From the NCBI RefSeq assembly GCF_000745775.1, contig NZ_JQJY01000009.1, positions 310,001 to 374,000 of the forward strand: DNA of 64,000 nt, read 5' to 3'. The stretch is from Flavobacterium sp. ASV13. GTDB taxonomy: Bacteria > Bacteroidota > Bacteroidia > Flavobacteriales > Flavobacteriaceae. Of the stretch, positions 35,815-45,170 are shown one piece after another (the stretch's first letter is position 1; the number at the start of each line of letters is the position of its first letter). The position numbers and the translations under genes were made by a program. The notes beneath the pieces were generated by a model. It had not been told where the DNA came from, ran no database searches, and was given only the letters and a program-made list of their open reading frames with translations.

Positions 35815-38079
35815 ATGGCTTTTGATATTGAAATGATTAAAAAAGTGTATGAAAACATGCCAGGTCGTGTTGATAAAGCACGTGAAATTGTTGGTCGTCC
35901 ACTTACTTTGACGGAGAAAATTTTATACAATCACCTTTGGGATGGAAATCCAACTAAGGCATTTGGAAGAGGAATTGACTATGTTGACTTTGCACCGGAT
36001 CGTGTAGCATGTCAAGATGCAACGGCACAAATGGCATTATTGCAGTTTATGCATGCCGGTAAATCTAAAGTAGCAGTTCCTACTACGGTACACTGTGATC
36101 ACTTGATTCAGGCAAAAATAGATGCTGCAACCGATTTGGCCAGAGCAAAAACACAAAGTAATGAAGTCTTTGATTTCTTGTCTTCTGTTTCTAATAAATA
36201 TGGAATCGGTTTCTGGAAACCTGGAGCCGGAATTATTCACCAAGTTGTACTTGAAAATTATGCTTTCCCAGGTGGAATGATGATTGGTACCGATTCTCAC
36301 ACTGTAAATGCAGGCGGTTTAGGAATGGTAGCAATTGGTGTTGGTGGAGCAGATGCTGTAGACGTAATGTCTGGTATGGCATGGGAATTAAAATTCCCGA
36401 AACTAATTGGAGTTAAATTGACTGGTAAATTATCAGGATGGACAGCTCCAAAAGATGTTATTCTTAAAGTAGCAGGAATTCTTACTGTAAAAGGAGGAAC
36501 TGGTGCTATCGTTGAATATTTTGGAGAAGGTGCAACCGCGATGTCTTGTACAGGTAAAGGAACGATTTGTAATATGGGTGCCGAAATTGGAGCAACAACT
36601 TCAACTTTTGGTTACGATGATTCTATGAGCCGTTACTTACGTTCTACAAACAGAGCCGATGTTGCCGATGCTGCAGATAAAGTAGCTTCTTACTTAACTG
36701 GAGATCCAGAAGTATATGCAAATCCAGAACAATATTTTGATCAGGTTATCGAAATTAACTTATCTACATTAGAACCACATTTAAACGGACCTTTTACTCC
36801 AGATTTAGCTACTCCGATTTCTAAAATGAAAGAGGAAGCGATTAAAAATAACTGGCCGTTACAAATTCAGGTTGGTTTAATTGGTTCATGTACAAACTCT
36901 TCTTATGAAGATATTTCTCGTGCAGCTTCTTTGGCAAGACAAGTTGCTGACAAAAACTTAAAAACAAAATCACAATTCACAATCACTCCAGGTTCTGAAG
37001 TTGTTCGTTCGACGATCGAAAGAGACGGTTTTATTGATACTTTCCATAAAATTGGAGCAACTGTTTTCGCTAACGCTTGCGGACCATGTATTGGTATGTG
37101 GGATAGAGAAGGAGCTGAAAAAGAAGAAAGAAATACTATCGTTCACTCTTTCAACCGTAACTTCTCAAAACGTGCAGATGGTAATCCAAACACATTAGCT
37201 TTCGTAGGTTCTCCAGAATTGGTAACAGCTTTGGCGATTGCGGGTGATTTAAGTTTTAATCCTTTAACAGATACATTAATCAATGAAGATGGAGAAGAAG
37301 TAAAACTAGATGCGCCAACGGGAGATGAGCTTCCTTCTAAAGGTTTCTATGCTGAAGATCCAGGTTTTCAAGCTCCGGCTGCAGATGGTTCAGGAGTTGA
37401 GGTTGTGGTAAATCCAACTTCAGAGCGTTTGCAATTATTAGCTCCGTTTGTGGCTTGGGATGGTAAAAACATTACAGGTGCTAAATTATTAATTAAAGCA
37501 TTCGGAAAATGTACTACTGACCATATTTCGATGGCTGGACCTTGGTTGCGTTTCCGTGGACATTTAGATAATATTTCTAACAACATGTTAATCGGTGCTG
37601 TAAATGCATACAACCAAAAAACAAATTCAGTTAAAAATCAATTAACTGGCGAATACGATGCTGTGCCGGCTGTTGCCCGTGCATATAAAGCAGCAGGCGT
37701 TCCATCTATTGTAGTAGGAGATCACAATTATGGTGAAGGTTCTTCTCGTGAACATGCGGCAATGGAACCACGTTTCTTAGGAGTGAAAGCGGTTTTAGTG
37801 AAATCTTTCGCTCGTATCCACGAAACAAATCTTAAAAAACAAGGTCTTTTAGGATTGACTTTTGCAAACGAAGCAGATTACGATAAAATTCAGGAAGATG
37901 ATACAATCAACTTCTTAGACTTGACAGAATTTGCTCCAGCAAAACCATTAACTTTAGAGTTTGTTCATGCAGATGGTACAAAAGATATTATTTTGGCAAA
38001 TCATACTTATAATGAAGGTCAGATTGGTTGGTTTGTTGCAGGTTCTGCTCTGAATTTAATAGCGGCTGGAAAAGCTTAA
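35815..38079 (+). CDS. Aconitate hydratase, AcnA/mitochondrial-like
   Basis: 754 residues, the length of mitochondrial-type aconitase. Here the [4Fe-4S] Cys residues are GLIGSCTNSSYED near residue 358 and ANACGPCIGMWDREG near residue 421, and the swivel domain comes last (VGDHNYGEGSSREHAAMEP near 640), the AcnA order. DSHTVNAGGLGMVAIGVGGADA is the active-site stretch. Same reaction as the gene before, with a different domain order, so the two are distant paralogues rather than a recent duplication. They could serve different redox or growth conditions. Confidence 0.95.
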   Translation: MAFDIEMIKKVYENMPGRVDKAREIVGRPLTLTEKILYNHLWDGNPTKAFGRGIDYVDFAPDRVACQDATAQMALLQFMHAGKSKVAVPTTVHCDHLIQAKIDAATDLARAKTQSNEVFDFLSSVSNKYGIGFWKPGAGIIHQVVLENYAFPGGMMIGTDSHTVNAGGLGMVAIGVGGADAVDVMSGMAWELKFPKLIGVKLTGKLSGWTAPKDVILKVAGILTVKGGTGAIVEYFGEGATAMSCTGKGTICNMGAEIGATTSTFGYDDSMSRYLRSTNRADVADAADKVASYLTGDPEVYANPEQYFDQVIEINLSTLEPHLNGPFTPDLATPISKMKEEAIKNNWPLQIQVGLIGSCTNSSYEDISRAASLARQVADKNLKTKSQFTITPGSEVVRSTIERDGFIDTFHKIGATVFANACGPCIGMWDREGAEKEERNTIVHSFNRNFSKRADGNPNTLAFVGSPELVTALAIAGDLSFNPLTDTLINEDGEEVKLDAPTGDELPSKGFYAEDPGFQAPAADGSGVEVVVNPTSERLQLLAPFVAWDGKNITGAKLLIKAFGKCTTDHISMAGPWLRFRGHLDNISNNMLIGAVNAYNQKTNSVKNQLTGEYDAVPAVARAYKAAGVPSIVVGDHNYGEGSSREHAAMEPRFLGVKAVLVKSFARIHETNLKKQGLLGLTFANEADYDKIQEDDTINFLDLTEFAPAKPLTLEFVHADGTKDIILANHTYNEGQIGWFVAGSALNLIAAGKA

Positions 38080-38100
38080 AAATTAAAGTTCAATTATATA

Positions 38101-38133
38101 AAAAAAATGCTCTGTGAAAACAGGGCATTTTTT
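38101..38133 (+). terminator. Terminator after the second aconitase
   Basis: AAAAAATGCTCTGT pairs with ACAGGGCATTTTTT around GAAA. Confidence 0.88.
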
Positions 38134-38135
38134 AT

Positions 38136-38226
38136 TAGGAGCTGTTTCCGGCTGTCCGCTATATCTTTTCCTTGCTAAAGAAGCAAGAAAAAGGATGCCG
38201 CTCCCATCCGGGCTAGGGCACTCGTT
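38136..38226. repeat. Dispersed intergenic repeat, copy A (variable-hairpin type)
   Basis: Begins AGGAGCTGTTTCCGGCTGTC and ends GGGCTAGGGCACT. A central hairpin (CTTTTCCTTGCT against AGCAAGAAAAAGG) differs in sequence from that of copy B at 61530-61627, while both flanks are shared. Lies in the gap between a terminator and the kelch gene. Confidence 0.75.
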
Positions 38227-38249
38227 TTTATAAGATTTCCGGAATAAAA

Positions 38250-39629
38250 TTATCCGTTTGATTTAGCTAAATTTTTCTCTTGTGATAAATTTTTAATTCG
38301 GGTTGGTCTAGTGTTTTTGAACTCTTCCAAATCAACACTAAATGCTTTTGAAGAAGGCACTTTGGAATAGCTGTTTTCAAAACGACCACCTAAAAGATAC
38401 AATTTGCCATTAAAATAATGCATAGCAGAATATTTTAATTCAATATTAATTTCATATTCTTTTAATTGTTTGGTTTGTATGTTGTACGTATGCATTTTTT
38501 GGTCTTCAAAAAAATAAATAATATTCTCATGATAAGCAATCGCTGGTCTTTCTAATTCTGATAATAATTCACCTTCTTTTTCCCATTTTTCAGTTATTAA
38601 ATCAAAAGTTTCAATTTCAGAAATCGGTTTTCCGTCATTACCCCCAATCAGGTAAATTTTATCATTAATCAAAATTCCAGTAGTTTCCTTTGCAGTTGGC
38701 ATAGGATCGAGTTCGTACCAATTTCCTGATGTAATATTGTAGAGATGCACTTTATTGGTAAACTCTTTTATATCTTTTTCAGATCTTTTTAAAGAACCGC
38801 CCATTACAATAATATTATCTTTATAAGTAAATGAAGCAAAATCTACAGCCTGATGCGGGTTAGTGTTATCTAATTTAACACTTTGTTTATCAAGATCTAT
38901 AACTTCAATTTGATCCTCTAAATATTCCCAACTGCTTACTGAATTTACTGAAATTCTTTTACCACCTAAAACATATAATAACCCATTGTAATAGTGTAAA
39001 TTGTGATAGCCTCTTGCTTTTAGGTTTACTTTTGAAGTTTCCCAAGTATTGGTTTCAATGTCATAAATAGAAAGATATTTTTTATAATGTCTTTTTTGAG
39101 AGTTATAATTAATTTCAGATAAATAATCGGTTGCGTCATAGCCGGCTTTTTCTGAGCGACCTTTTTCAAAATAATTTATGTCGGAATATGCATCACCACC
39201 ACTAATATAAATTTTGCCATCTTTCAAAAAAGAGCCAAATGAAAATACAGGATTTTTTAGCTGGCTCAGATTGTTGAAAGAAAGACTTGTTTTTAATTTT
39301 GCATTAGGTGCAATTGCTACTTCAGATAAATTTTGAATGCTTTCTTCAAGATAAATTTTAAATTTATGCTTTGCTAAATATTGTAATGAGTATTTTACAG
39401 TTGTATAGCCAATATGCGAAAACTCCAATATTTCATCAGCTTTAAGATTTGAAAAAGCAGTTGTAGAAAACTCTCCATTTTTATTTGTGAGCGTTCCGGT
39501 TTTGCTGTTTACGGCAAAAATATTTACGTCTTCAAGAGGTTCGTTGTTTGTAGAAAACACAAAACCTTTTTGGGTTTGTGAAAATAAAATTAGTGGAAAT
39601 AAAATAAAAATATAGAGTAGTTTTTTCAC
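38250..39629 (-). CDS. Exported kelch-repeat protein with carboxypeptidase-regulatory-like domain
   Basis: 459 residues with a signal peptide (ILFPLILFSQTQ, cut near residue 18). Residues ~20-95 form a CarboxypepD_reg-like beta domain (FVFSTNNEPLEDVNIFAVNS, then FSHIGYTTVKY), common at the start of Bacteroidota envelope proteins. About residues 120-430 hold six or so kelch units, for example YNGLLYVLGGKR, NDKIYLIGGND and FNGKLYLLGGRF, which build a beta-propeller. No T9SS tail is seen. Ligand unknown. Confidence 0.82.
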   Translation of the reverse strand: MKKLLYIFILFPLILFSQTQKGFVFSTNNEPLEDVNIFAVNSKTGTLTNKNGEFSTTAFSNLKADEILEFSHIGYTTVKYSLQYLAKHKFKIYLEESIQNLSEVAIAPNAKLKTSLSFNNLSQLKNPVFSFGSFLKDGKIYISGGDAYSDINYFEKGRSEKAGYDATDYLSEINYNSQKRHYKKYLSIYDIETNTWETSKVNLKARGYHNLHYYNGLLYVLGGKRISVNSVSSWEYLEDQIEVIDLDKQSVKLDNTNPHQAVDFASFTYKDNIIVMGGSLKRSEKDIKEFTNKVHLYNITSGNWYELDPMPTAKETTGILINDKIYLIGGNDGKPISEIETFDLITEKWEKEGELLSELERPAIAYHENIIYFFEDQKMHTYNIQTKQLKEYEINIELKYSAMHYFNGKLYLLGGRFENSYSKVPSSKAFSVDLEEFKNTRPTRIKNLSQEKNLAKSNG

Positions 39630-39846
39630 AAGTTTTTGAATGTTAAGTTAATATTAAATTTAAAATCATTGAATTATATAAAAAACTGCATTTCAAAAAG
39701 TTGGCTCAATATTTATGCCGAAGTTGTTAATTTGGATGAAATTAAGTGTTAAAAAATGTGTTTTTTTTACTTTAATAAGTTAAATTCGCTTTCCCCCAAA
39801 TAACAAAATTGCTTTTTTTGAGTTTTACATATAGAAAGTTCAAAAA

Positions 39847-41043
39847 ATGCGATTTGATAAAATGAAAATGATGGTTTACAGATTAATAATATTGATGTTT
39901 TTTTTTAGTGTTGGTGTTTTTTCTCAGGAAAAATACATTAAACATAAAATTTCAAAAGGAGAAAATATTACCGTTATTGCTAAAAAATACGGTCTAAAAC
40001 CAAAAGATATCATCGATGCAAATCCTAATGCACCAAAAATCCTTAAACTAAATTCGGTTTTATTAATTCCAAACAATAACAAATCGGTTACTGTAAAATC
40101 TGATGATAATAAAGCTTCTGATTTAAAACCTGCTGATAAAATTGAAATTGCAAATGCTGATTTTCATGAAGTTCAGCAAAAAGAAACCCTTTGGGGAATT
40201 TCTAAGAAATATAATGTTTCAGTAGATGAATTAAAAAAAGCAAATCCGTCAATTGAGACTGATGGATTGAAAATTGGGCAACGAATCAACATTCCTTCTA
40301 AGAATGTTGCAATTGCTGAAAAACCTGCTGTAGTTAATGAAAATTCATCAGATGTTGAGGTTGTAGTCGAAGTACAGCCAAAAGAAACAAAATACGCCAT
40401 TGCTAAGAAATATGGAATAGCAGTTGCCGAATTAGAAAAACAAAACCCATTTATAAAAGGAAAACTTCCTGTGGGTTATGTTTTGAAAATCAAAACTTCT
40501 AAAGAAAAAGCAGATGCTGCCGCTTTAAATTCAGTTCAAACACCAAACGAAATAAAACCAATTCAGGAAGAAAATATTCAAGTTGCAGATAATACAAATG
40601 TAAAAACAGATTCAGCAATGGTTCGCATAAGCAATCATTCGGAATTAATTGATTTGTTGATTTTAAATGCGACCCAAAATATTGGAACCCGTTATCGTTC
40701 TGGCGGAACTACAAAGGCTGGTTTTGACTGTTCAGGTTTAATGTTTTGTACTTTTGGAAACTTTGACATTAAATTGCCAAGAAGCTCAATCGAGCAATCC
40801 CGAATAGGAAGCAAAGTCAGTTCGGATGCTGCGCAAAAAGGGGATTTGATTTTCTTTAAAACGAATGGTAGACGCCATATAAACCACGTAGGAATGGTTG
40901 TAGAGGTTACTGAAGGAGAAATTAAATTTGTGCATTCTTCAACTCACGGCGGCGTCATGATTTCTTCAACAAAAGAACCTTATTACGAAAGAGCATTTTC
41001 TCAGGTGAATCGTATTTTAGAAGAGGAAACTAAAAAATTGTAA
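39847..41043 (+). CDS. LysM / NlpC-P60 peptidoglycan hydrolase
   Basis: 398 residues: signal peptide to about residue 27 (FFFSVGVFSQ), then three LysM modules (~28-75, ~102-146, ~165-208; seen as ISKGENITVIAKKYGL, VQQKETLWGISKKYNV, VQPKETKYAIAKKYGI), a linker, and a C-terminal NlpC/P60 domain with nucleophile Cys295 in GFDCSGLM, His in HINHVGMVV and a further polar residue in FVHSSTHGGV. It should cut D-Glu-diaminopimelate bonds in cell-wall peptides during growth or division. Met6 or Met8 may be the true start. The gene ends one base before the converging response regulator gene. Confidence 0.9.
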   Translation: MRFDKMKMMVYRLIILMFFFSVGVFSQEKYIKHKISKGENITVIAKKYGLKPKDIIDANPNAPKILKLNSVLLIPNNNKSVTVKSDDNKASDLKPADKIEIANADFHEVQQKETLWGISKKYNVSVDELKKANPSIETDGLKIGQRINIPSKNVAIAEKPAVVNENSSDVEVVVEVQPKETKYAIAKKYGIAVAELEKQNPFIKGKLPVGYVLKIKTSKEKADAAALNSVQTPNEIKPIQEENIQVADNTNVKTDSAMVRISNHSELIDLLILNATQNIGTRYRSGGTTKAGFDCSGLMFCTFGNFDIKLPRSSIEQSRIGSKVSSDAAQKGDLIFFKTNGRRHINHVGMVVEVTEGEIKFVHSSTHGGVMISSTKEPYYERAFSQVNRILEEETKKL

Positions 41044-41044
41044 A

Positions 41045-41446
41045 CTAGTTTTCATCTTCCGGATACAGAGTCTTTTTAAATTCTTCAATAGGAAAAGGTT
41101 TATTTAGCATCTTAGTTACATATTTGTTTTCATTGATCAGGCTGATTTCATCAGAATCAAGTGTTGAGGAAAGTACATAAATTTGATTTCCTTTTTTAGT
41201 GTCTTCATCAAGTTTGTCGTACGCATTCAAAAAATCAAAACCATTCATAAATGGCATTTGGATATCAAGAATAATAAATAAAGGTTTGCTGATTCCTTTG
41301 TTGTTTTCTAGCCAATAAAGTCCTTCCTGCCCATTGTTGGCAATGTAAATTTCATCTACAGACAATATTTTTTTTAATAATTGTTTGATAACAAGCTGAT
41401 CGATCAAGTTGTCTTCAATTAATAAAAATGCAGGTTTAGACAGCAT
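41045..41446 (-). CDS. Single-domain response regulator
   Basis: 133 residues, a receiver domain only. Phospho-acceptor Asp lies in FIILDIQMPFMNGFDF near residue 62; the acidic pair is in FLLIEDNLIDQ; the conserved Lys is in MLNKPFPIEEF. There is no output domain, so it probably relays phosphate or acts by protein contacts. It overlaps the 3' end of the upstream histidine kinase gene by 11 bases, so both are surely coexpressed. Confidence 0.92.
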   Translation of the reverse strand: MLSKPAFLLIEDNLIDQLVIKQLLKKILSVDEIYIANNGQEGLYWLENNKGISKPLFIILDIQMPFMNGFDFLNAYDKLDEDTKKGNQIYVLSSTLDSDEISLINENKYVTKMLNKPFPIEEFKKTLYPEDEN

Positions 41447-42860
41447 AAAGAGTTGGTATTGTTACGGTAAATTTACTTCCTACAGAACTTTCTGAGCATA
41501 CAGAAATATTCCCTTTTATGTTCTCAACGGCTTCTTTTACAATATAAAGACCTAATCCGCTGCCTTTGTTTTTGTTTGTTCCAAAGTACATTTCAAAAAT
41601 ATTATCTTTATACTCATCCTTAATTCCAATTCCGTTGTCTGTGACTTCAATCCTGTTGTAACCATCATTAAAAGAAGTTTTAATAGAGATAAACATTTCT
41701 TGTTTATTTGCGTCAGCATATTTGATAGCATTTGACAGTAAATTTGAAATAATGATTTTTAGTCTTAAACTGTCGCTGTGAATTTGATCTACTAACAGCT
41801 CTTTTGTAAAGATAATTTGATTCGCATTTTCTATATGCATTAACTGAGAAATTGCTTCTTCAAACAATTCTTTTAAGCTTACAGGTTCCATTATGATTTG
41901 TGCTCGCTTGTTTTTAGAATAATCAATAATGTCGCTTATAAATTGATCTTGCTTGGCAAGACTTTGTTCCATTAAGTATAAATAATCCTTTATCTGATTA
42001 ACGCTATCTTCCAGTTGAGTGATTTTTATCAGGCCTTTTAATGAGGTAATGGGAGATCTCAAATCGTGTGATGCACTGTAAACAAAGCAGTCCAGTTCAT
42101 GATTGGCTAGCATTAGATTTTCATTTTTTACTTCAATTTCTTTTTTTGAAGTTAGCAGGCGTTTTACCATTATAGAATAATAAAGACAAATACTGCAGAC
42201 AATAATTAAAATGAAAACAATATTAGTGATAATTAGTAAATCTTTTATTTTGCGCGTTCCTTCTCCTAAAGTATTTGAAAAATTACGTTCATTAATTGTC
42301 AGGCGATCGCTTATAACGCTAATTTGCTCGAGAAATTTTCTTTGTTCGTCTGGAGTTAGTGCATCATGTTTAATTTTTGCATCGATTTCTGTTCCAATAG
42401 TAAACAATTCATAGATTAAATTATCACCTTGTTCCCATTCATGAATCGCTTTTGCTAAAAATGACACTTTTTTAAAATAAACAAACAGCCAAACGAGATC
42501 GTCTAAGTCGTCTTTATGATTACGGCCTTTAATAAAACCATCACGTGCAACTTGATTGTCTCCAGCTTTTAAAAGCGTTTTTCTCGCAATCCCATCACCT
42601 TGCGGAACACTTAATTCTTCCTGATATAATTTCCACTGATTTTTGTCTTTAGTATAAAGATAGGTTATAAGATGCCTTGCTGCGTCTTTTTGGCCTTTTG
42701 AGTAATGAGATTCACCATTCACATAAGCTCGATTTGCAGATAAAATTTTGATTGTAAAGAAGTTTACACAAATTAATAAGGCACATGTGATAAATACAAT
42801 TAAGAGGAGAATAAAAACATTTGGGAAACGCATTTTCCTTAAAAGCTGAATTTTTAGCAT
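41436..42860 (-). CDS. Membrane sensor histidine kinase
   Basis: 474 residues. Two membrane segments (~13-33 and ~208-228) enclose a ~170-residue periplasmic sensor of CHASE3-like size. A coiled linker leads to the HisKA box YSASHDLRSPITSLKGL near residue 264 and the ATPase with N box LLSNAIKYADANKQ, G1 DNGIGIKDEY and G2 KGSGLGLYIVKEA. HAMP is not evident. The sensed signal is unknown. Translationally overlapped with its response regulator. Confidence 0.9.
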   Translation of the reverse strand: MLKIQLLRKMRFPNVFILLLIVFITCALLICVNFFTIKILSANRAYVNGESHYSKGQKDAARHLITYLYTKDKNQWKLYQEELSVPQGDGIARKTLLKAGDNQVARDGFIKGRNHKDDLDDLVWLFVYFKKVSFLAKAIHEWEQGDNLIYELFTIGTEIDAKIKHDALTPDEQRKFLEQISVISDRLTINERNFSNTLGEGTRKIKDLLIITNIVFILIIVCSICLYYSIMVKRLLTSKKEIEVKNENLMLANHELDCFVYSASHDLRSPITSLKGLIKITQLEDSVNQIKDYLYLMEQSLAKQDQFISDIIDYSKNKRAQIIMEPVSLKELFEEAISQLMHIENANQIIFTKELLVDQIHSDSLRLKIIISNLLSNAIKYADANKQEMFISIKTSFNDGYNRIEVTDNGIGIKDEYKDNIFEMYFGTNKNKGSGLGLYIVKEAVENIKGNISVCSESSVGSKFTVTIPTLYAV

Positions 42861-43370
42861 ATTTCTTATTTTGTAGGTTGATAATTTGCTTTTAATCAGT
42901 TCATTTTGCTTGTAATAGATGTTTTTTTATCTCAACTCCTCTATTGGGGGATTAGAAAGAGATTGGGTTTAAAAAATAAACAAATGTTAATAAAAAATAA
43001 GAAATTTTATAAATTTAATCCTTTCTACCAAATTTAATAAAAATATATTTTGCTTTGACAAACATATTTTTATTTTCTAGTTATTTTGATTTTTTAAATT
43101 ATAAATAATTGATTATAAGTATTTTGTTTTGTTGTTAAAATGTGAAATAATATTAAAATATGAAATTCAATTTATGTTTTTAGTAATCATTTTAGGAATA
43201 ATTTATAATTTACTCTTGTGTTTTTGTTTAACGGTCGAAATGTTTTTGCAATTTAATTTTTCGCGTTATTTTACGATTTAATTTTGATCAAAATGAAAAA
43301 AATAAAATTTAACAAAATGTAAGAATTTAATAGTGCTGATTATCTGTGTTTTAAGGTTTTTTTTGAAAAG
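42861..43370. other. Long AT-rich intergenic region upstream of the sensor kinase
   Basis: About 500 bases without a credible frame. It carries a candidate minus-strand promoter for the kinase (TAAATTTG at 43029-43036 with TTG at 43059-43061, spacer 22). Poly-A/T tracts dominate from 43000 to 43310. No repeat or structured RNA was recognised. Confidence 0.45.
43029..43061 (-). promoter_or_regulatory. Candidate promoter of the sensor kinase operon
   Basis: Minus-strand TTG-N22-TAAATTTG; the predicted start leaves a leader of about 160 bases. Confidence 0.35.
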
Positions 43371-43402
43371 AAAAAGCTGCAAGTTTTACCCGCAGCTTTT
43401 TT
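43371..43402 (-). terminator. Terminator downstream of the DUF4240 gene
   Basis: AAAAAGCTGC and GCAGCTTTTT pair; T/A runs on both sides allow use on either strand. The only gene ending here is the minus-strand one at 43484. Confidence 0.8.
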
Positions 43403-43483
43403 AAAGTAAAATTATTTCATTCTGTTTTAGCTATAAAGTTCTAATTAGAGTAATTTTAGTTTTAATGAAATTGGCAAAAGAAT

Positions 43484-44086
43484 TTATTGAAAATTAGCCG
43501 AATACTTAGCATAAAGTTTAGGAAATAATTTTTGCAAATCATCACCCTTTTCATCCCATTCATTTCCGGTTGTATTATGTTTTTCCTGAAACAGATATGG
43601 CATTTCCTGACCTGTAAGTTCTTCAAAAACGATTCCCGGTAAATATCCAAAACCTTCCCAGTCAAATTCTTCAATAAGATGTGTTTCAGTTTCTACGAGC
43701 AATTCAGGATTAGCAGTAATTTTATAATAAAAATCTTTACCCTGTGCGATAACCCATTCACGGAAATCGTTAAAACTATCATCGCTACAGCCTCCATGGA
43801 TAATATATATCGCGCCCCAGAGTTCCCAGGTATTTGCTTCGCCTCTAAAATTTCTAAAACTGTTACCGAATAAAATCAATTCATCTGCCGTCAGTTTTCT
43901 GAGTTCGTTTGCTAATTCTTCCTGTTGTTCTTCAAAATTGCCTCCAGAACTGTCTTTTGTTTTCTGAATTATCTTCCAGAATAATTCCTCTTCCATCAGT
44001 TTTTCTGAAATTATAAAATCTGTTTTGATAGGTCTGGAATTTTTTTCCTTTTCCGTTTTACCAAAAAATCTGTCAAATATTCCCAT
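43484..44086 (-). CDS. DUF4240 family protein
   Basis: 200 residues. The core after a basic N-terminus (MGIFDRFFGKTEKEK) reads EELFWKIIQKTKDSSGGNFE and then LWGAIYIIHGGCSDDSFNDF and REWVIAQGKDFY, the conserved DUF4240 pattern. The family is found next to polymorphic-toxin immunity genes in some genomes, but no toxin is visible here, so no function is claimed. Soluble, acidic. Followed by a terminator. Confidence 0.82.
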   Translation of the reverse strand: MGIFDRFFGKTEKEKNSRPIKTDFIISEKLMEEELFWKIIQKTKDSSGGNFEEQQEELANELRKLTADELILFGNSFRNFRGEANTWELWGAIYIIHGGCSDDSFNDFREWVIAQGKDFYYKITANPELLVETETHLIEEFDWEGFGYLPGIVFEELTGQEMPYLFQEKHNTTGNEWDEKGDDLQKLFPKLYAKYSANFQ

Positions 44087-44138
44087 TGTCTTTTTGGTAT
44101 TTGTTAATAAATGTTTTTACACTTTGAAAAAGATCGTT

Positions 44139-44489
44139 TTAAGAATTTAAATTAATTAATCCTCTGAAAAACTGAATACCGCCAAATACAATAGCGCCCC
44201 AGAAAATAAAACCAATATGCGCCAATGTTAATATGGTTCCGCCAATGCACCATAAAGCACCATACAGAATATCTTTTTTAGCCTGAGCATGAATTGCTTC
44301 TTGTTGCGCTTCATTGATCTTCATTTCTATTTTTTCGACAATCATAGCGGCAACGTCAGGATCTGATCCTTGTTCAATTAGAATATTTTTAGTTTCATAA
44401 CCTGATTTTCGTTGATTTAAAATGAGATTCGCAGCTATATTATAGTGCTGATTAATTAATTCTTGATTGTCAATTACAGTGGTTTCCAT
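44139..44489 (-). CDS. Small hypothetical membrane protein
   Basis: 116 residues, not recognised. Residues 1-70 are polar and helical (INQHYNIAANLILNQRKSGY). Two hydrophobic segments lie at about 73-92 (GALWCIGGTILTLAHIGFIF) and 93-110. The short gap to the DUF4240 gene suggests one transcript. Its upstream region carries the shared CGTAA-N21-TATATTTG block at 44525-44558. Confidence 0.65.
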   Translation of the reverse strand: METTVIDNQELINQHYNIAANLILNQRKSGYETKNILIEQGSDPDVAAMIVEKIEMKINEAQQEAIHAQAKKDILYGALWCIGGTILTLAHIGFIFWGAIVFGGIQFFRGLINLNS

Positions 44490-44524
44490 AAATTAGTTTT
44501 TGGTTGATTGATTTTATTGATTTT

Positions 44525-44558
44525 CAAATATAAATAGTTGAAACAGTATTGTGTTACG
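44525..44558 (-). promoter_or_regulatory. Shared promoter-like block, copy 1
   Basis: On the minus strand CGTAA, 21 bases, TATATTTG. The same arrangement, with TCAAC near the -7 box, stands before two neighbouring genes (45041-45074 and 48414-48447). Confidence 0.5.
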
Positions 44559-44607
44559 AAAAGACGCGAAAGGGAATTTCAAACAAAAAAAGCGTTTAAA
44601 TTTTAGT

Positions 44608-45006
44608 TTAAAAAAGATGATGCCAAAAATGAGTGCAACCCTCTTTGCATTCGGTGTTTCGTCTTTCAGTATCTGTTATTTTAAAAATCCACAATAAGGA
44701 GGTTATTATTTTTTCGTTTTCATTCTCTGGAAGTGAAACTAATTTTTGAAAAGCAATTTTTGTTGGAAAGTTTTTTAAAATCGCTACTGGCGTGCATGTA
44801 GGCTTTAAAGGAATAGTGTTTAAGGCCGTTTGATAAGACTCAGAATTAAAATCAATTTTGTCAGGAATAGAATTGATAATGTAATTATGCAGAGTTGTAA
44901 ATAACTCCTTAAAATTATAGTTATTTTCCAATAAAAGTGCTAAACCAACATTAAATTCGAGTTTGTCTTGCGCAATTTTGTTGATTATTTTTTCTGTTTT
45001 CTTCAA
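44608..45006 (-). CDS. Hypothetical protein with C-terminal Cys/His cluster (DUF5958-like from memory)
   Basis: 132 residues, no signal peptide or membrane segment. Starts IINKIAQDKLEFNVGLALLL, has IPLKPTCTPVAILKNFPTKI in the middle, and ends NTECKEGCTHFWHHLF, a Cys-x3-Cys-x-His-x2-His-His group able to bind a metal. This recalls DUF5958, a Bacteroidota family of unknown function; the match is from memory and unverified. Preceded by copy 2 of the shared promoter block. Confidence 0.6.
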   Translation of the reverse strand: MKKTEKIINKIAQDKLEFNVGLALLLENNYNFKELFTTLHNYIINSIPDKIDFNSESYQTALNTIPLKPTCTPVAILKNFPTKIAFQKLVSLPENENEKIITSLLWIFKITDTERRNTECKEGCTHFWHHLF

Positions 45007-45040
45007 TTGAGTTTTTGCTTCTTTTTTTTGAATAGTTTTT

Positions 45041-45074
45041 CAAATATAAATAGTTGAAATAATATAAACTTACG
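45041..45074 (-). promoter_or_regulatory. Shared promoter-like block, copy 2
   Basis: Minus-strand CGTAA-N21-TATATTTG, with the 14 bases next to the -7 box identical to copy 1. Lies 35 bases before the start codon at 45006. Confidence 0.5.
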
Positions 45075-45110
45075 GGAATACGTAAAGAGAGCTTTTTTAG
45101 TTTGAAAAAA

Positions 45111-45147
45111 TAAAAAAGCTACAACTCGAAAAAGTTGTAGCTTTTTT
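45111..45147 (-). terminator. Terminator of the ELWxxDGT-repeat gene
   Basis: AAAAAAGCTACAACT pairs with AGTTGTAGCTTTTTT around CGAAAA; T-rich in both directions. Confidence 0.85.
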
Positions 45148-45170
45148 AATAACGAACAAAAAGCTTATTA

